Shown here one piece after another: positions 48,601 through 51,051 of a DNA stretch of 64,000 nt; within the stretch, counting starts at the first letter, position 1, and each line of letters opens with the position of its first letter. Source of the stretch: Amoebophrya sp. A120. Its lineage: Eukaryota; Sar; Dinophyceae; Syndiniales; Amoebophryaceae. The position numbers and the translations under genes are program-made. A model generated the notes under the pieces. The model was not told the origin of the DNA. It did not search any database and was given only the letters and a program-made list of their open reading frames with translations. The stretch spans positions 7,779,987-7,843,986 of the forward strand of contig CAJINV010000005.1 in assembly GCA_905178155.1 (NCBI GenBank). The letters run 5' to 3'.

Positions 48601-51051
48601 GGTGATGCCTAAATCCAGTTTGTCATGCTGTTTAGGCAAAGATGGCTGATTTTCTCATGCTACTTTAGCAGCTCGAGTTCTAACCCCGAACAGGCTTGCA
48701 ATCGGCCTCCCTTGCCTGCTCTGCAACACACGTATTTCGCGCTATGCATTTTATGCATCACAAATTATTTCAACAACTTTGGCGATTTCAAACCTGACAC
48801 TTCCATAGATTTCCTCGGCAATGTAGTCGCACCAGGTGGCTGGTACTTCGTCCTGTTGTTCTTTTGGAGATTCTTTCTCGTCCTCTGTGAAGTGCTGGTT
48901 GTTGCTGTCGATTATGGTCGTGTGCTTTTTTATCATCCGCTCCAAATCTTCGCCCGAACAGGCGACCCTTTTCACGATCTGCCCACCAGTGGGAGGTTCA
49001 CCCGGAACGCCAAATATACCCGTGTTGTGGTGCATGTTGAACCTGACAAAACCACTGTCGTTGTCTTTACTCGTTGTCGTTTCCCCATGATCTCCATGAA
49101 CGTTTACCGTTGCAAAAGTGCTGGTTAACGCGAACCGGGAATTCGAAGCGGGCCCTGCATTATTTCCAACAAGGTTGCCGCTGTGGAAAACGATGCCTTG
49201 TGCCGTGAAGGAAGAAGAATTTTTAGAGGAACTGCCAGCTAAAGAGCTTTTGTCGGCATCAAGATGTGCTAGAACAGAAGTATTTGAATCATTCATCGCT
49301 GTTGCTGCTCCTTGTTCGGCTTCTTCTTTCCTGGTAAGCCGCGCGGTCATAGTATCTTTCGTCGCGGCAGTGTGATATTCGTCCAGTAGAAGCTTACCAT
49401 GCGGAGGCTCTTGTTGGGTAGTACTCTTCAATGATCTGCGGAAAAACGCCGGTCGCAATTCCTCCGCGCCGTCATTTTGCTTCGCGGGGATGACGACCCA
49501 GGTAGAAGTTGACGTCCTGTTAATACTAGTGTCACTTGTAGTTGTTCCCCCTGCGATATGATGATCAGATACCTGCAGCTCTCGTCGCCCGGTCGCGGTC
49601 GTGAAGGAAGCTGCAGGAGAGTTTGAGTTGTCTGCTCCTACCACATCTTCTCCATCAGCACGGCCCTTCACCAGTTCGCCAGCATGCAGGGTGGCTTTGA
49701 TTTTGTCACACCAGAAGTGGTACAAGAATTCATCCTCTGTTTTATCCTGAGTAAAAACGTACCCACACCATAGCTGTCATGCAAATCGGCATGCTTCAAA
49801 TGTTTCTCATGCGGAGCCCCATGAGAAGCATTTTCTAATGGTGTTTTGAAATTTGTCATGCTCCAATCAGCATGAGAGACTAGTTCTGTAATGCTGCTGA
49901 ACTAGCTCAAACAGTACTACGCTACGCGTCCAAATTTGTCATGCGAAACAGCCAAAGCTTGTGGATTTGTCTAGCCGATTCCCCATCTTGACTATGGGGT
50001 GGGTACGTTTTTACATAGGATATGTTTGCCCATCCGGAACTATCTTTTGAAACACATCGTCATCAGGAGAACCCAAAAAATCGTGGTTGTGCGGCTGGTG
50101 ATCCGGAGCAGTAGGGGCAGCATCTGCATCAGCATTCGGGGATGTTGATGAAGTCGAAATCATACTTTTGTCAACATCAGCAAGAAGCCCCGCCAGAGTT
50201 ATCCTTTTCAGCGTTGTTTTCCCCGCCTCCCCGCCTTTGATCAAAAACTGGTCGCGCACCATGTTGCACAGGAGGGTGTGCACGATGGACTGGTCGACTT
50301 CATTTGTTCTTCCCGCTCCTGCAGAAAGTAGTACAGAAGGTTTCGCTGCTTCAACGGAAACAGGAGAGGACTGCTCATCGCCAACAGAAGTTGTGAGGTT
50401 GGATTCTGATTGTTCATCTTGACGATGACGATCTTCTGGTGCCTTGTCCGCATGATAAGAAGCATCTTCATCAGCACGACCCTCCTCGTCAGACTCTTCG
50501 CTTTCATCGTGGTCCTCGGCATACGCGATGTCGTGGTCAGTTTCAGCAGCTTCGCCATCGGAAGTTGTAGAGCGCCCTGTTCTTTCCTTTTTTATCATCT
50601 TCCGATGCTGTTTCTGATCATGATCTTCTCGTGGTTGTTGGCTCAGAACTTGTCCTCTCGAGGTCTTCACGATGACTTTTGCGCTCACGAAAAACAAGTT
50701 GGTGGAAAATACCAGAACCATGGCCGATAGAGATAGTGCCAGAACTATTAAGGCCGCGATTGTAGTGCACCGGAAAGGTTGGAAAGGAGCAAGGACATCA
50801 GCATGGCCTCGTCTACAAAAAAAACAGTCCGGAAAATTTTGGTGCTGGTCAAGTAGATCATCAACAGGTCCTCGATCCCGCTTGGACGACAGAGAGATTT
50901 TCCTTCTCGGTTTGAAAAACCAGTGCTTTCCGAATAGCAAACCAAGAAATCGGGGTCGTCCGAGAGGCCGGCCGCGACCGCGTTCTTGCCCGAGATGAAA
51001 TCGGCCCAGGCTGCGCGGTCCCCGCTGCTGGTCCGTCTCCATTCGGCTCAT
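11936..51051 (-). CDS. Gene C: giant membrane protein with cysteine-rich repeat region, 45 exons
   Basis: The minus-strand gene starts at the ATG at 51051 and stops at 11936. Introns are the ILEs listed separately (45 elements in 44 introns, two in tandem); one ILE is split by the retrotransposon 25905-43020. Removing each ILE plus one 5-bp flank leaves 8,631 nt, exactly 2,877 codons, and all junctions I translated (exons 1-10, 13-23 and 43-45) are open in one frame. The N-terminal 95 residues are basic. Residues about 96-124 are one strong membrane segment. An acidic, Ser/Thr/His-rich stretch follows. From exon 19 onward there is a cysteine-rich region with repeated CCxxxC motifs (NCCVQGC, VCCWRGC, TCCIQGC, NCCRKGC) often followed by a YVI(S/N) segment and a W-containing helix-like stretch. 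A type II membrane or surface protein is inferred; I do not recognise a family. Pseudogenisation by the 17-kb insertion is possible, though the frame is intact. Confidence 0.8.
12616..12872. mobile_element. ILE family A in gene C
   Basis: TATGCATTGCAAATATGTCT start, CAGACATATTTGCATTCGAT near the end; perfect flanks CTTAT. Confidence 0.85.
12936..13170. mobile_element. ILE family D in gene C
   Basis: TATGGCGTTCTCAAACGTTA start, GTAACAATTGACAGTCCCAT near the end; perfect flanks GTATT. Confidence 0.85.
13171..13522 (-). CDS. Gene C exon 43: cysteine-rich module
   Basis: Contains GCREQCFYGRAC, LCATNDCQGNAADTNTCCIQ and GCKKP, then RYVINGQKYPSQDWDKLVKN. This is the clearest CCxxxC plus YVI...W module. 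Confidence 0.8.
13523..13740. mobile_element. ILE family G in gene C
   Basis: TATCGCAAGAAAAAACTGTT start; AACAGTTTTTTCTCGTGATA end; flanks CGCCT/CGCTT. Confidence 0.8.
13960..14109. mobile_element. ILE family B in gene C
   Basis: TATGAACTGTAAAAGTATCG start; CGATACTTTTGCACAGGATA end; perfect flanks GAGGT. Confidence 0.9.
14212..14363. mobile_element. ILE family B in gene C
   Basis: Starts AATGAACTGCAAAAG (first base changed) and ends GCAGTTCGTA; perfect flanks TGATG. Confidence 0.85.
14539..14831. mobile_element. ILE family F in gene C
   Basis: TATCCTGAGTAAAAATCTTC start; TTTTTCCTCAGGATA end; perfect flanks TGATT. Confidence 0.85.
14874..15029. mobile_element. ILE family B in gene C
   Basis: TATGCATTGCGAAAGCATCG start; CGATGCTTTTGCATTGCATA end; flanks TATGG/TATCG. 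Confidence 0.8.
15079..15325. mobile_element. ILE family A in gene C
   Basis: Family A TIR with GTCTGGGTCT/CCAGATCCAGAC; perfect flanks CAGCT, the same 5-mer as the unrelated insertion at 4874. Confidence 0.85.
15370..15494. mobile_element. ILE family B in gene C (short copy)
   Basis: At 125 bp the shortest ILE. TATGACCTGCAAAAGTATCG start, CTTTTGCAATTCATA end; flanks CCGCA/CTGCA. Confidence 0.8.
15580..15871. mobile_element. ILE family A in gene C
   Basis: TATCAAAAGTAAAAATGTCT start; TTTTTGCACTTGATA end; perfect flanks GTTCG. Contains a duplicated CTTCCAGACAAGAATT inside. Confidence 0.85.
15921..16438. mobile_element. ILE family B in gene C carrying a nested TIR element
   Basis: Outer ends TATGAATTGCAAAAGTCTCG and CTTTTGCAATGCATA with perfect flanks CGTGG. 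The middle is occupied by the separate element 16003-16367, which explains the unusual 518-bp length. Confidence 0.85.
16003..16367. mobile_element. Nested 365-bp TIR element with telomere-like repeats
   Basis: Ends GGTTAACAGACCAGAATCTC and a near inverse (GAGATTTTGGTTTGTCAACC), flanked by perfect AATTT duplications. The interior has GTCTCAACGTT repeats, GCCGGCCGGCC palindromes and a CCCTAAACCCTAGACC-like tract at about 16245-16275 resembling the plant/dinoflagellate telomere unit CCCTAAA. Confidence 0.8.
16557..16808. mobile_element. ILE family D in gene C
   Basis: TATGGAGCTCCCAAACGCTA start; GCTTGAGAATCCCATA end; flanks CCTCA/TCGCA are a weak match. Confidence 0.75.
16913..17217. mobile_element. 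ILE family E in gene C
   Basis: GGAAAAATCCACCCTCCCCA near the start and GGGGAGGGGAAGTTTTTCC near the end; perfect flanks CCCGG. Confidence 0.85.
17283..17548. mobile_element. ILE family A in gene C
   Basis: TATGGATTGCAAATATGTCC start; ACAAATTTGCACTGGATA end; flanks GACCG/GACCA. Confidence 0.8.
17600..17905. mobile_element. ILE family C in gene C
   Basis: TATGAAAGCCTCAGAACGGA start; CCAACCTGAGGGCTTCATA end; perfect flanks CACCG. Confidence 0.85.
17957..18213. mobile_element. ILE family A in gene C
   Basis: TATGGATTGTAAAAATGTCT start; TTTTTGCATTTCTTTGATA end; flanks AACCT/AATCT. Confidence 0.8.
18283..18441. mobile_element. ILE family J in gene C
   Basis: TATGCAATACAAATTTGCCG start; CGGGAAATTTACGTGTGGAT near the end; perfect flanks TTGCA. 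Closely related to 4038-4197 in gene B, in opposite orientation. Confidence 0.85.
18579..18830. mobile_element. ILE family D in gene C (diverged)
   Basis: TGTGGAATTATCAAACAGTA start; GTTCAAGAGTAGTCCCATA end; perfect flanks CCACA. Confidence 0.8.
18969..19333. mobile_element. ILE family I in gene C
   Basis: Ends match the gene B copy at 5436 (CCCCCTCA / TGAGGGGGAGAGGAAG). No clear 5-bp duplication (TGGCG/GCTCG), but removing the element plus five bases keeps the frame (CTDDE to HLQSQYVIR). Contains a (CAT)n run. Confidence 0.75.
19534..19687. mobile_element. ILE family B in gene C
   Basis: TATGAATTGCAAAAGCATCG start; CACAGCATA end; perfect flanks CCTGC. Confidence 0.85.
19771..20038. mobile_element. 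ILE family A in gene C
   Basis: CATCAACTGCGAATGTGTCT start (first base changed); TTTTTGCATTTGATA end; flanks AGGCG/AGGTG. Confidence 0.8.
20106..20430. mobile_element. ILE family F in gene C
   Basis: TATCCTGAGTAAAAATGTCC start; GACGTTTTTACTGAGAATA end; flanks GTCTC/GTCGG. Confidence 0.75.
20431..20661 (-). CDS. Gene C exon 23: cysteine-rich
   Basis: Reads ATLGYPGVSTYQNVPTNMLW, then WCNSATHENKG, VKCSGSNQ and TCVEKCSAGSARDPGICG. The Cys pattern differs from the CCxxxC modules either side, so the region mixes module types. Confidence 0.75.
20662..20955. mobile_element. ILE family F in gene C
   Basis: TGTCCTGAGTAAAAACGTCC start; GCTTTTACACCGGACA end; perfect flanks CGTGC. Both termini carry matching changes from TAT/ATA to TGT/ACA. 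Confidence 0.85.
21035..21188. mobile_element. ILE family B in gene C
   Basis: TATGAACTGCACAAGTATGG start; CGATACTTTTGCACAGGATA end; flanks CAACC/CATCC. Confidence 0.8.
21241..21454. mobile_element. ILE family H in gene C
   Basis: TATCCAAGAAAAATAAATGT start; CGTGTTTTTTTCTTGCATA end; perfect flanks GTAGC. Confidence 0.85.
21527..21778. mobile_element. ILE family A in gene C
   Basis: TATGCAGTGCAAATATGTCT start; ATATTTGCATTCGATA end; perfect flanks CAGAT. Confidence 0.85.
21779..22255 (-). CDS. Gene C exon 19: first long cysteine-rich exon
   Basis: Reads TGWTSGCGVQVSTRTRYKQI, then WYLDCGSS, FSNCGKCSDDEAVCGRD, LTCLTQGCLG and LCCEDNHGFCDTVNCNSA. At least a dozen cysteines lie in about 158 residues. 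Disulphide-stabilised and probably extracellular (inference). Both junctions are in frame. Confidence 0.8.
22256..22500. mobile_element. ILE family D in gene C
   Basis: TATGGCGTTCTCAACTGTTA start; GTTTGAGAGTCCCATA end; perfect flanks TCCAG. Confidence 0.85.
22627..23290. repeat. Insert block bracketed by a 16-bp direct repeat
   Basis: TACATGGTTTGTCATG occurs at 22611-22626 and again at 23275-23290, interrupting the ILE sequence between them. I find no clear TIRs. It may be an insertion with a long duplication or a rearranged second ILE. Confidence 0.5.
23419..24229. mobile_element. Nested 811-bp TIR element
   Basis: TIR TTGAGCTGGGCGCCTCAGAT against ATCTGAGGTCGCCCAGCTTA with CTTTCA duplications outside. 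Poly-A/T-rich subterminal tracts and a long internal inverted repeat (CCTCACAAAAAGTGCTCA near 23685, its inverse near 23948). No transposase frame. Confidence 0.7.
24363..24687. mobile_element. ILE family E in gene C
   Basis: TATCAAAAGGAAAAATCCTC start; GGGGAGGGGGGCTTTTTCCT near the end; perfect flanks CGCGG. Confidence 0.85.
24753..25015. mobile_element. ILE family A in gene C
   Basis: TATCAACTGCAAATATCATG start; ATATTTGCAATCCGTA end; perfect flanks TGGAG. Confidence 0.85.
25095..25251. mobile_element. ILE family B in gene C
   Basis: TATCCAGTGCAAAAGTTGTA start; CGATACTTTTGCAGTTCATA end; perfect flanks ACGGT. Confidence 0.85.
25319..25640. mobile_element. ILE family C in gene C
   Basis: TATGGGAGTGTCAGGATCGA start; TTTCAAACCTGACGCTTCCA near the end; perfect flanks CGACC. 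Confidence 0.85.
25905..26382 (-). repeat. 3' LTR of the retrotransposon
   Basis: 478 bp. On the minus strand it starts TGTCGATCTGACATTCTGAA and ends CTCTCTAAAAGCA. About 97% identical to the other LTR by eye. Confidence 0.85.
27074..28309. mobile_element. Second TIR element family, copy 1
   Basis: TIR CAGGCGTCCGGGCCCGGGCC with a perfect inverse at the other end, and perfect 8-bp duplication ACTCGCAT. Holds tandem GTGTGCAATTCAGTGTGCAA units near 27530-27610 and many TGCAATTG palindromes. No transposase frame. Lies in the retrotransposon 3' region. Confidence 0.8.
28480..29450 (-). CDS. Retrotransposon RNase H region
   Basis: Frame adjoining the reverse transcriptase after a frame change (ETAGIEIDLSYENEILAMAP at the join). 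Contains YIGSDAIFCSTEEVSSYAAE and VTLSDSKSAVSRV, the substrate-strand Asp/Glu/Asp pattern of copia RNase H, then GDILTKTGTGFKLADFLG, the typical C-terminal end of the polyprotein. Stops at 28480. Confidence 0.75.
29390..32089 (-). CDS. Retrotransposon reverse transcriptase (RVT_2, Ty1/copia type)
   Basis: Open from the TIR element boundary to about 29390. The first part (NDNNYEIGEQVNKYNPK and GFIFQVQTGRGVSNVSPNMI) resembles an integrase C-terminal end. A linker with acidic blocks follows. The reverse transcriptase has SGDVPRAFLKN (first catalytic Asp), SLYGLREAALLWCRT and the active-site box LHVDDLLFVG, a copia-type VDD motif, then ARGSLLFIARR of the connection. Near 29440 the natural frame shifts, continuing into RNase H. 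Confidence 0.85.
32090..33093. mobile_element. hAT-like non-autonomous TIR element, copy 1
   Basis: 1,004 bp. TIR CAGGGCGACGATCGCCGCCG against a CCGGCGG...CCGCCTG end. Duplication AAAGCGT at 32083-32089 and 33094-33100 (7 bp, or 8 bp with one mismatch). CAGG termini with an 8-bp-class duplication fit hAT elements. Contains TGCTAA repeats and GC-rich tracts; the ORFs are not transposase-like. Sits inside the pol reading frame. Confidence 0.8.
33101..34687 (-). CDS. Retrotransposon polyprotein, probable integrase region
   Basis: Long open frame from about 34687 to the TIR element at 32090-33093, with its last coding residues RRCLTLKTL. It should hold the integrase by position. It has VADCPHLVVNKLAKRTLAGF and VVLMDASGMGLAVAVAERLR, but I cannot place the HHCC finger or the D,D-35-E residues securely. 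The frame resumes after the element as CKRMRRIPTFAKMP. Confidence 0.5.
34864..36021 (-). CDS. Retrotransposon-encoded DUF4326-like domain protein
   Basis: 385-residue frame. The first 300 residues show no domain I recognise. The last 75 carry HIGRGTKYGNPYRIG, then LGCWCDPLPCHGHALEEEV. That is the GR..(K/Y)GNP plus LGCWC.P..CHG arrangement of the DUF4326 family, known mostly from bacteria and phages, function unknown. It lies between gag and integrase, an unusual cargo for a copia element. Coding continues downstream in another frame from about 34880. Confidence 0.7.
   Translation of the reverse strand: MAEKSDDELSGPSADNKFSSLPQNSEQVLFTVETTRTQLDNGHNSKHYLTLETADRSHANGKKHGLTLRIEDTTGERANGIGNSKRNTLKRVVCPYKLEDIDGNLYCLGMELATATKDGPNLLGLALSDKCFLSVIHEPGMPRIVRGHNGKTVVNFNGQNATYKQALSLTPYDYAILRAVQLNNPESDWTRPIFADRVKMKGPEPLRYIHDPRMVKQCVALMKRSKVLQSRSEFVHYVAAADYDYGHEMASLERERVRCTEVKEEQCFPTLLCDDPICVKNLEAEGCHWSDKESIQLWEQRHDKSLHIGRGTKYGNPYRIGLHGDREEVLNLCRGYIHRTGLVHEAAEELPGKTLGCWCDPLPCHGHALEEEVRKLRPGRGRDHE
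36347..36552 (-). pseudogene. Retrotransposon segment after gag, possible protease region
   Basis: If the TIR element and one duplicate are discounted, the zinc-knuckle frame continues here as GPNSVDAVMLSFIDKQDKER. By copia order a protease is expected, but no DTG/DSG triad is seen with confidence. The frame closes after LAVTDFRHGSSQL; the downstream coding continues in another frame (35874-36392). Confidence 0.45.
36553..37556. mobile_element. hAT-like non-autonomous TIR element, copy 2
   Basis: Same 1,004 bp length and apparently identical sequence to copy 1, duplication ACTGCTT at 36546-36552 and 37557-37563. Inserted between the zinc knuckles and the downstream segment. Sequence identity points to very recent movement. 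Confidence 0.8.
37557..38608 (-). pseudogene. Retrotransposon gag C-terminal region with tandem CCHC zinc knuckles
   Basis: Three frames are needed: 38608-38330 (NAKSQKVSRFNHCIAEGQ onward), 38319-37860 (KNHFERKNIWEAFQHKAQDT, acidic coiled coil), and 37790-37557. The last has two CX2CX4HX4C knuckles in a row (CRKCYSDQHKTADC and CGKCFSSDHFQNKC), the nucleic-acid-binding signature of gag. It runs to EEKVAALLEAV, where the hAT-like element 36553-37556 is inserted. Confidence 0.75.
38530..39561 (-). CDS. Retrotransposon gag, glycine-rich repeat and capsid-like part
   Basis: Second gag frame. Tandem NYGGGPGGGNPGG-type repeats fill about residues 60-200. Then a charged, helical-looking segment (FESDYCKQQGVDLLRSGAHP, EMESKLLKYCHERED) follows. 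The frame is lost after FCYESDYVRA, where gag continues in a third frame at 38608-38330. The plus-strand frames full of RRSFHRDFHR are shadows of the repeat. Confidence 0.7.
   Translation of the reverse strand: MGAGVAAFAGGKAQENQNQLSSGFGMNYSGKGGNYSGNWKGFNGAPNYSGNFFYGGNGFSGGNYGGTSNNNPHGNYGGGPGGGNPGGNYGGGPNGGNYGGNYGGGPNGGNHGGNYGGGPGGGNPGGNYGGGPGGGNPGGNYGGGPGGGNPGGNPGGNYGGGPPSGNPGGNPGGGFPGGPPGSPDSNPSSGGLGGYRQEPPFIPGHGGGPPGGGPPGSPDGSGSFGVERKKFQFSRLIFESDYCKQQGVDLLRSGAHPRLLLKIKDRLPEMITPTVEEHSALNAFFSEMESKLLKYCHEREDERFLFPFCYESDYVRAFCTTSTPSPRRCRGSITASRKGRRRR
39501..41252 (-). CDS. Retrotransposon gag, N-terminal coiled-coil part
   Basis: Starts at ATG 41252. Pro/Gly/Met-rich N-terminus, then a long Gln/Glu/Leu-rich coiled coil (about residues 130-330; repeats such as RQQELEQ, LHQQRLEQELQTQQLNTQ). 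The natural reading leaves this frame near 39560-39600, where the next frame continues with DNNAKGGQPVGAGVAAFAGG, so there is a frameshift. It is separated from the 5' LTR only by a TIR element and about 110 bp of leader. Capsid-type assembly role inferred from position. Confidence 0.75.
   Translation of the reverse strand: MSDAISPSDATMPDAGGENVAAGSDGLPSVGPTPSDDMQMRPPGLGGPANPPPLPALPPIVPHGAPLNQGGAVVPLHVAAQSQQMGMVNLNQLTAPTGEPSIGIGVATPRGNTAAGNQNSFAGPSVYDQATLQRGEQTRAAMIQRANYLRGETGALAQEAANLYEQNDFRQQETKTLQQENLARQQELEQVASAALTLGQQSEAQRRGMEEMTKLAQELHQQRLEQELQTQQLNTQKAIRESELSQQLQSDGQKIQSEFALVSQNFTSLQIEYQAQEDALSRARDEINVLKSLSGGVHQWTNDQADVHAKQDLKTNQLAGMIQAQSKIIGSQHKRVEQLSGKNEINLQQNTPSVLMGTPQSVREHFIGSKPASDAGSSIHSLGLHPTSGEDTDSKFVVISPLDPTKKVYQDPHQDRRERAVELIKEFSDLLPAEMQSSQALLWNLGRNPSTSEGKSFAQAQAPGFGVPSSPLIERKNSTATSISVAIENSFVSDYATCRDGGLRRPSHNRAADTTGKSNSTNPFSSALGNKSGPLGNKAQAETLPRENSRGCSLLTTMQKVDSLWVRVLLLLLEEKHRRTRTS
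41308..42494. mobile_element. Second TIR element family, copy 2
   Basis: Same TIR as 27074-28309 but diverged inside. Flanks TCTCGCTT and GCTCGCTG share CTCGCT. Located in the leader between the 5' LTR and gag. Confidence 0.75.
42526..42543 (-). promoter_or_regulatory. Putative tRNA primer-binding site
   Basis: One base after the 5' LTR the minus strand reads TGGCAGCGGAGCGAGAGG. TGG pairs with the universal CCA tRNA end, and the next bases resemble the initiator-tRNA-type TGGTAGCAGAGC sites of other retroelements. Confidence 0.5.
42545..43020 (-). repeat. 5' LTR of the retrotransposon
   Basis: 476 bp with the same TGTCGATC start and CTCTCTAAAAACA end; followed on the minus strand by the putative primer-binding site. 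Confidence 0.85.
43113..43122 (-). CDS. Gene C microexon 12
   Basis: Only ten bases separate the retrotransposon-carrying ILE from a family G ILE. After one flank copy is discounted it contributes five nucleotides. The frame across it is TGG GAG TAC GC, continued by GGCAGATGAG of the next exon. Confidence 0.6.
43123..43353. mobile_element. ILE family G in gene C, first of a tandem pair
   Basis: TATCACGAAAAAAAAGTGCT start; ACTTTTTTCTCACGATA end; flanks CTCCC on both sides, the right one shared with the next element. Confidence 0.85.
43359..43613. mobile_element. ILE family G in gene C, second of a tandem pair
   Basis: TATCGCACGAAAAAACTTTT start; CACTTTTTTCTCACGATA end; flanks CTCCC. Contains a 51-bp perfect palindrome at 43442-43492. 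Confidence 0.85.
43648..43803. mobile_element. ILE family B in gene C
   Basis: TATGAACTGCAAAAGTATCG start; CGATACTTTTGCACAGGATA end; perfect flanks ATAAT. Confidence 0.85.
43900..44206. mobile_element. ILE family C in gene C
   Basis: TATGGAACTGTCAGGATCGA start; CTGACACTTCCATA end; perfect flanks TCCCC. Confidence 0.85.
44277..44538. mobile_element. ILE family A in gene C
   Basis: TATCAAATGTAAAAATGTCT start; TTTTTACATTTAGTA end; perfect flanks CCTCC. Confidence 0.85.
44555..44890. mobile_element. ILE family E in gene C
   Basis: TATCAGAAGGAAAAATCCCC start; GGGGAATTTTTCCTCTCAAT near the end; perfect flanks ATGGC. The preceding exon is only 16 bp. Confidence 0.85.
45012..45401. mobile_element. 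ILE family A in gene C, enlarged
   Basis: TATGGATTGTAAAAGTGTCT start; TTTTTACATTTGATA end; perfect flanks CACCC. About 125 bp longer than its relatives because of a (GTA)n run and a 2 x 35-bp tandem repeat (45167-45236). Confidence 0.85.
45443..45758. mobile_element. ILE family D in gene C, with partial internal duplication
   Basis: TCTGGCGCGCTCAACTGTTA start; GTTTGAGAACCCCATA end; flanks TACAC/CGCAC. The 5' end motif CTGTTACGTGAATTTGTGAT occurs twice (45470s and 45550s). Confidence 0.7.
45759..46452 (-). CDS. Gene C exon 5
   Basis: KKDDFSF start, Ser/Thr runs, then a likely helical segment (SIPSLIEKSLVEAAKVPPA, HETLAKLAGFVVSKM) and RRLRRWAAGLLEVEGRA. Its 3' junction is at the ILE with an internal duplication (45443-45758). 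Confidence 0.75.
46453..46715. mobile_element. ILE family A in gene C
   Basis: About 30 bp of perfect TIR (TATCAAATGTAAAAATGTCT and its inverse); perfect flanks TCATG. Removal joins ATC ATG A to TG AAA AAG in frame. Confidence 0.9.
46716..47809 (-). CDS. Gene C exon 4
   Basis: Open for 1,094 bp. Contains VEHIGRVLPQNS, a hydrophobic STVVVLLDVSNRLDQPQ segment, poly-Gly and an acidic E/Q run. Ends GIM and joins MKKDDFSF of exon 5 in frame. No recognised domain. Confidence 0.75.
47810..48077. mobile_element. ILE family A in gene C
   Basis: TATGCATGGCAAATATGTCT start; ATTGCATTTGGATA end; flanks GAAGC/GAAAC. Confidence 0.85.
48078..48497 (-). CDS. Gene C exon 3
   Basis: Begins LINLFLTHAAKPCVAQMTR and ends with a folded-looking stretch (FALFLEKLELFDPNGG, ENLFRRHGVEPVVERLA) that continues across the next ILE into exon 4 as FQCLDLFADIGFVHNDV. 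The seamless fold-like sequence over the junction supports the intron assignment. Confidence 0.75.
48498..48807. mobile_element. ILE family C in gene C
   Basis: TATGGAACTGTCAGGATTGA start; CCTGACACTTCCATA end; perfect flanks GATTT. Confidence 0.85.
48808..49742 (-). CDS. Gene C exon 2: low-complexity ectodomain segment
   Basis: Reads on in frame from exon 1 as EDEFLYHFWCDKIK, then Ser/Thr/Asn-rich sequence with scattered hydrophobic patches, ending WCDYIAEEI. No domain recognised. Confidence 0.75.
49743..50022. mobile_element. ILE family F in gene C
   Basis: TATCCTGAGTAAAAACGTAC start; GTACGTTTTTACATAGGATA end; perfect flanks TGTTT. Confidence 0.9.
50023..51051 (-). CDS. Gene C exon 1: cytoplasmic tail, membrane segment, acidic linker
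   Basis: Start chosen at ATG 51051 (SRMETDQQRG follows). A reading from a GTG 27 bp upstream exists but ATG is preferred. Arg/Gly-rich tail, then the hydrophobic run TTIAALIVLALSLSAMVLVF and a Lys/Asp/Glu/His-rich linker. Ends phase 0 at the ILE at 49743-50022. Confidence 0.8.
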
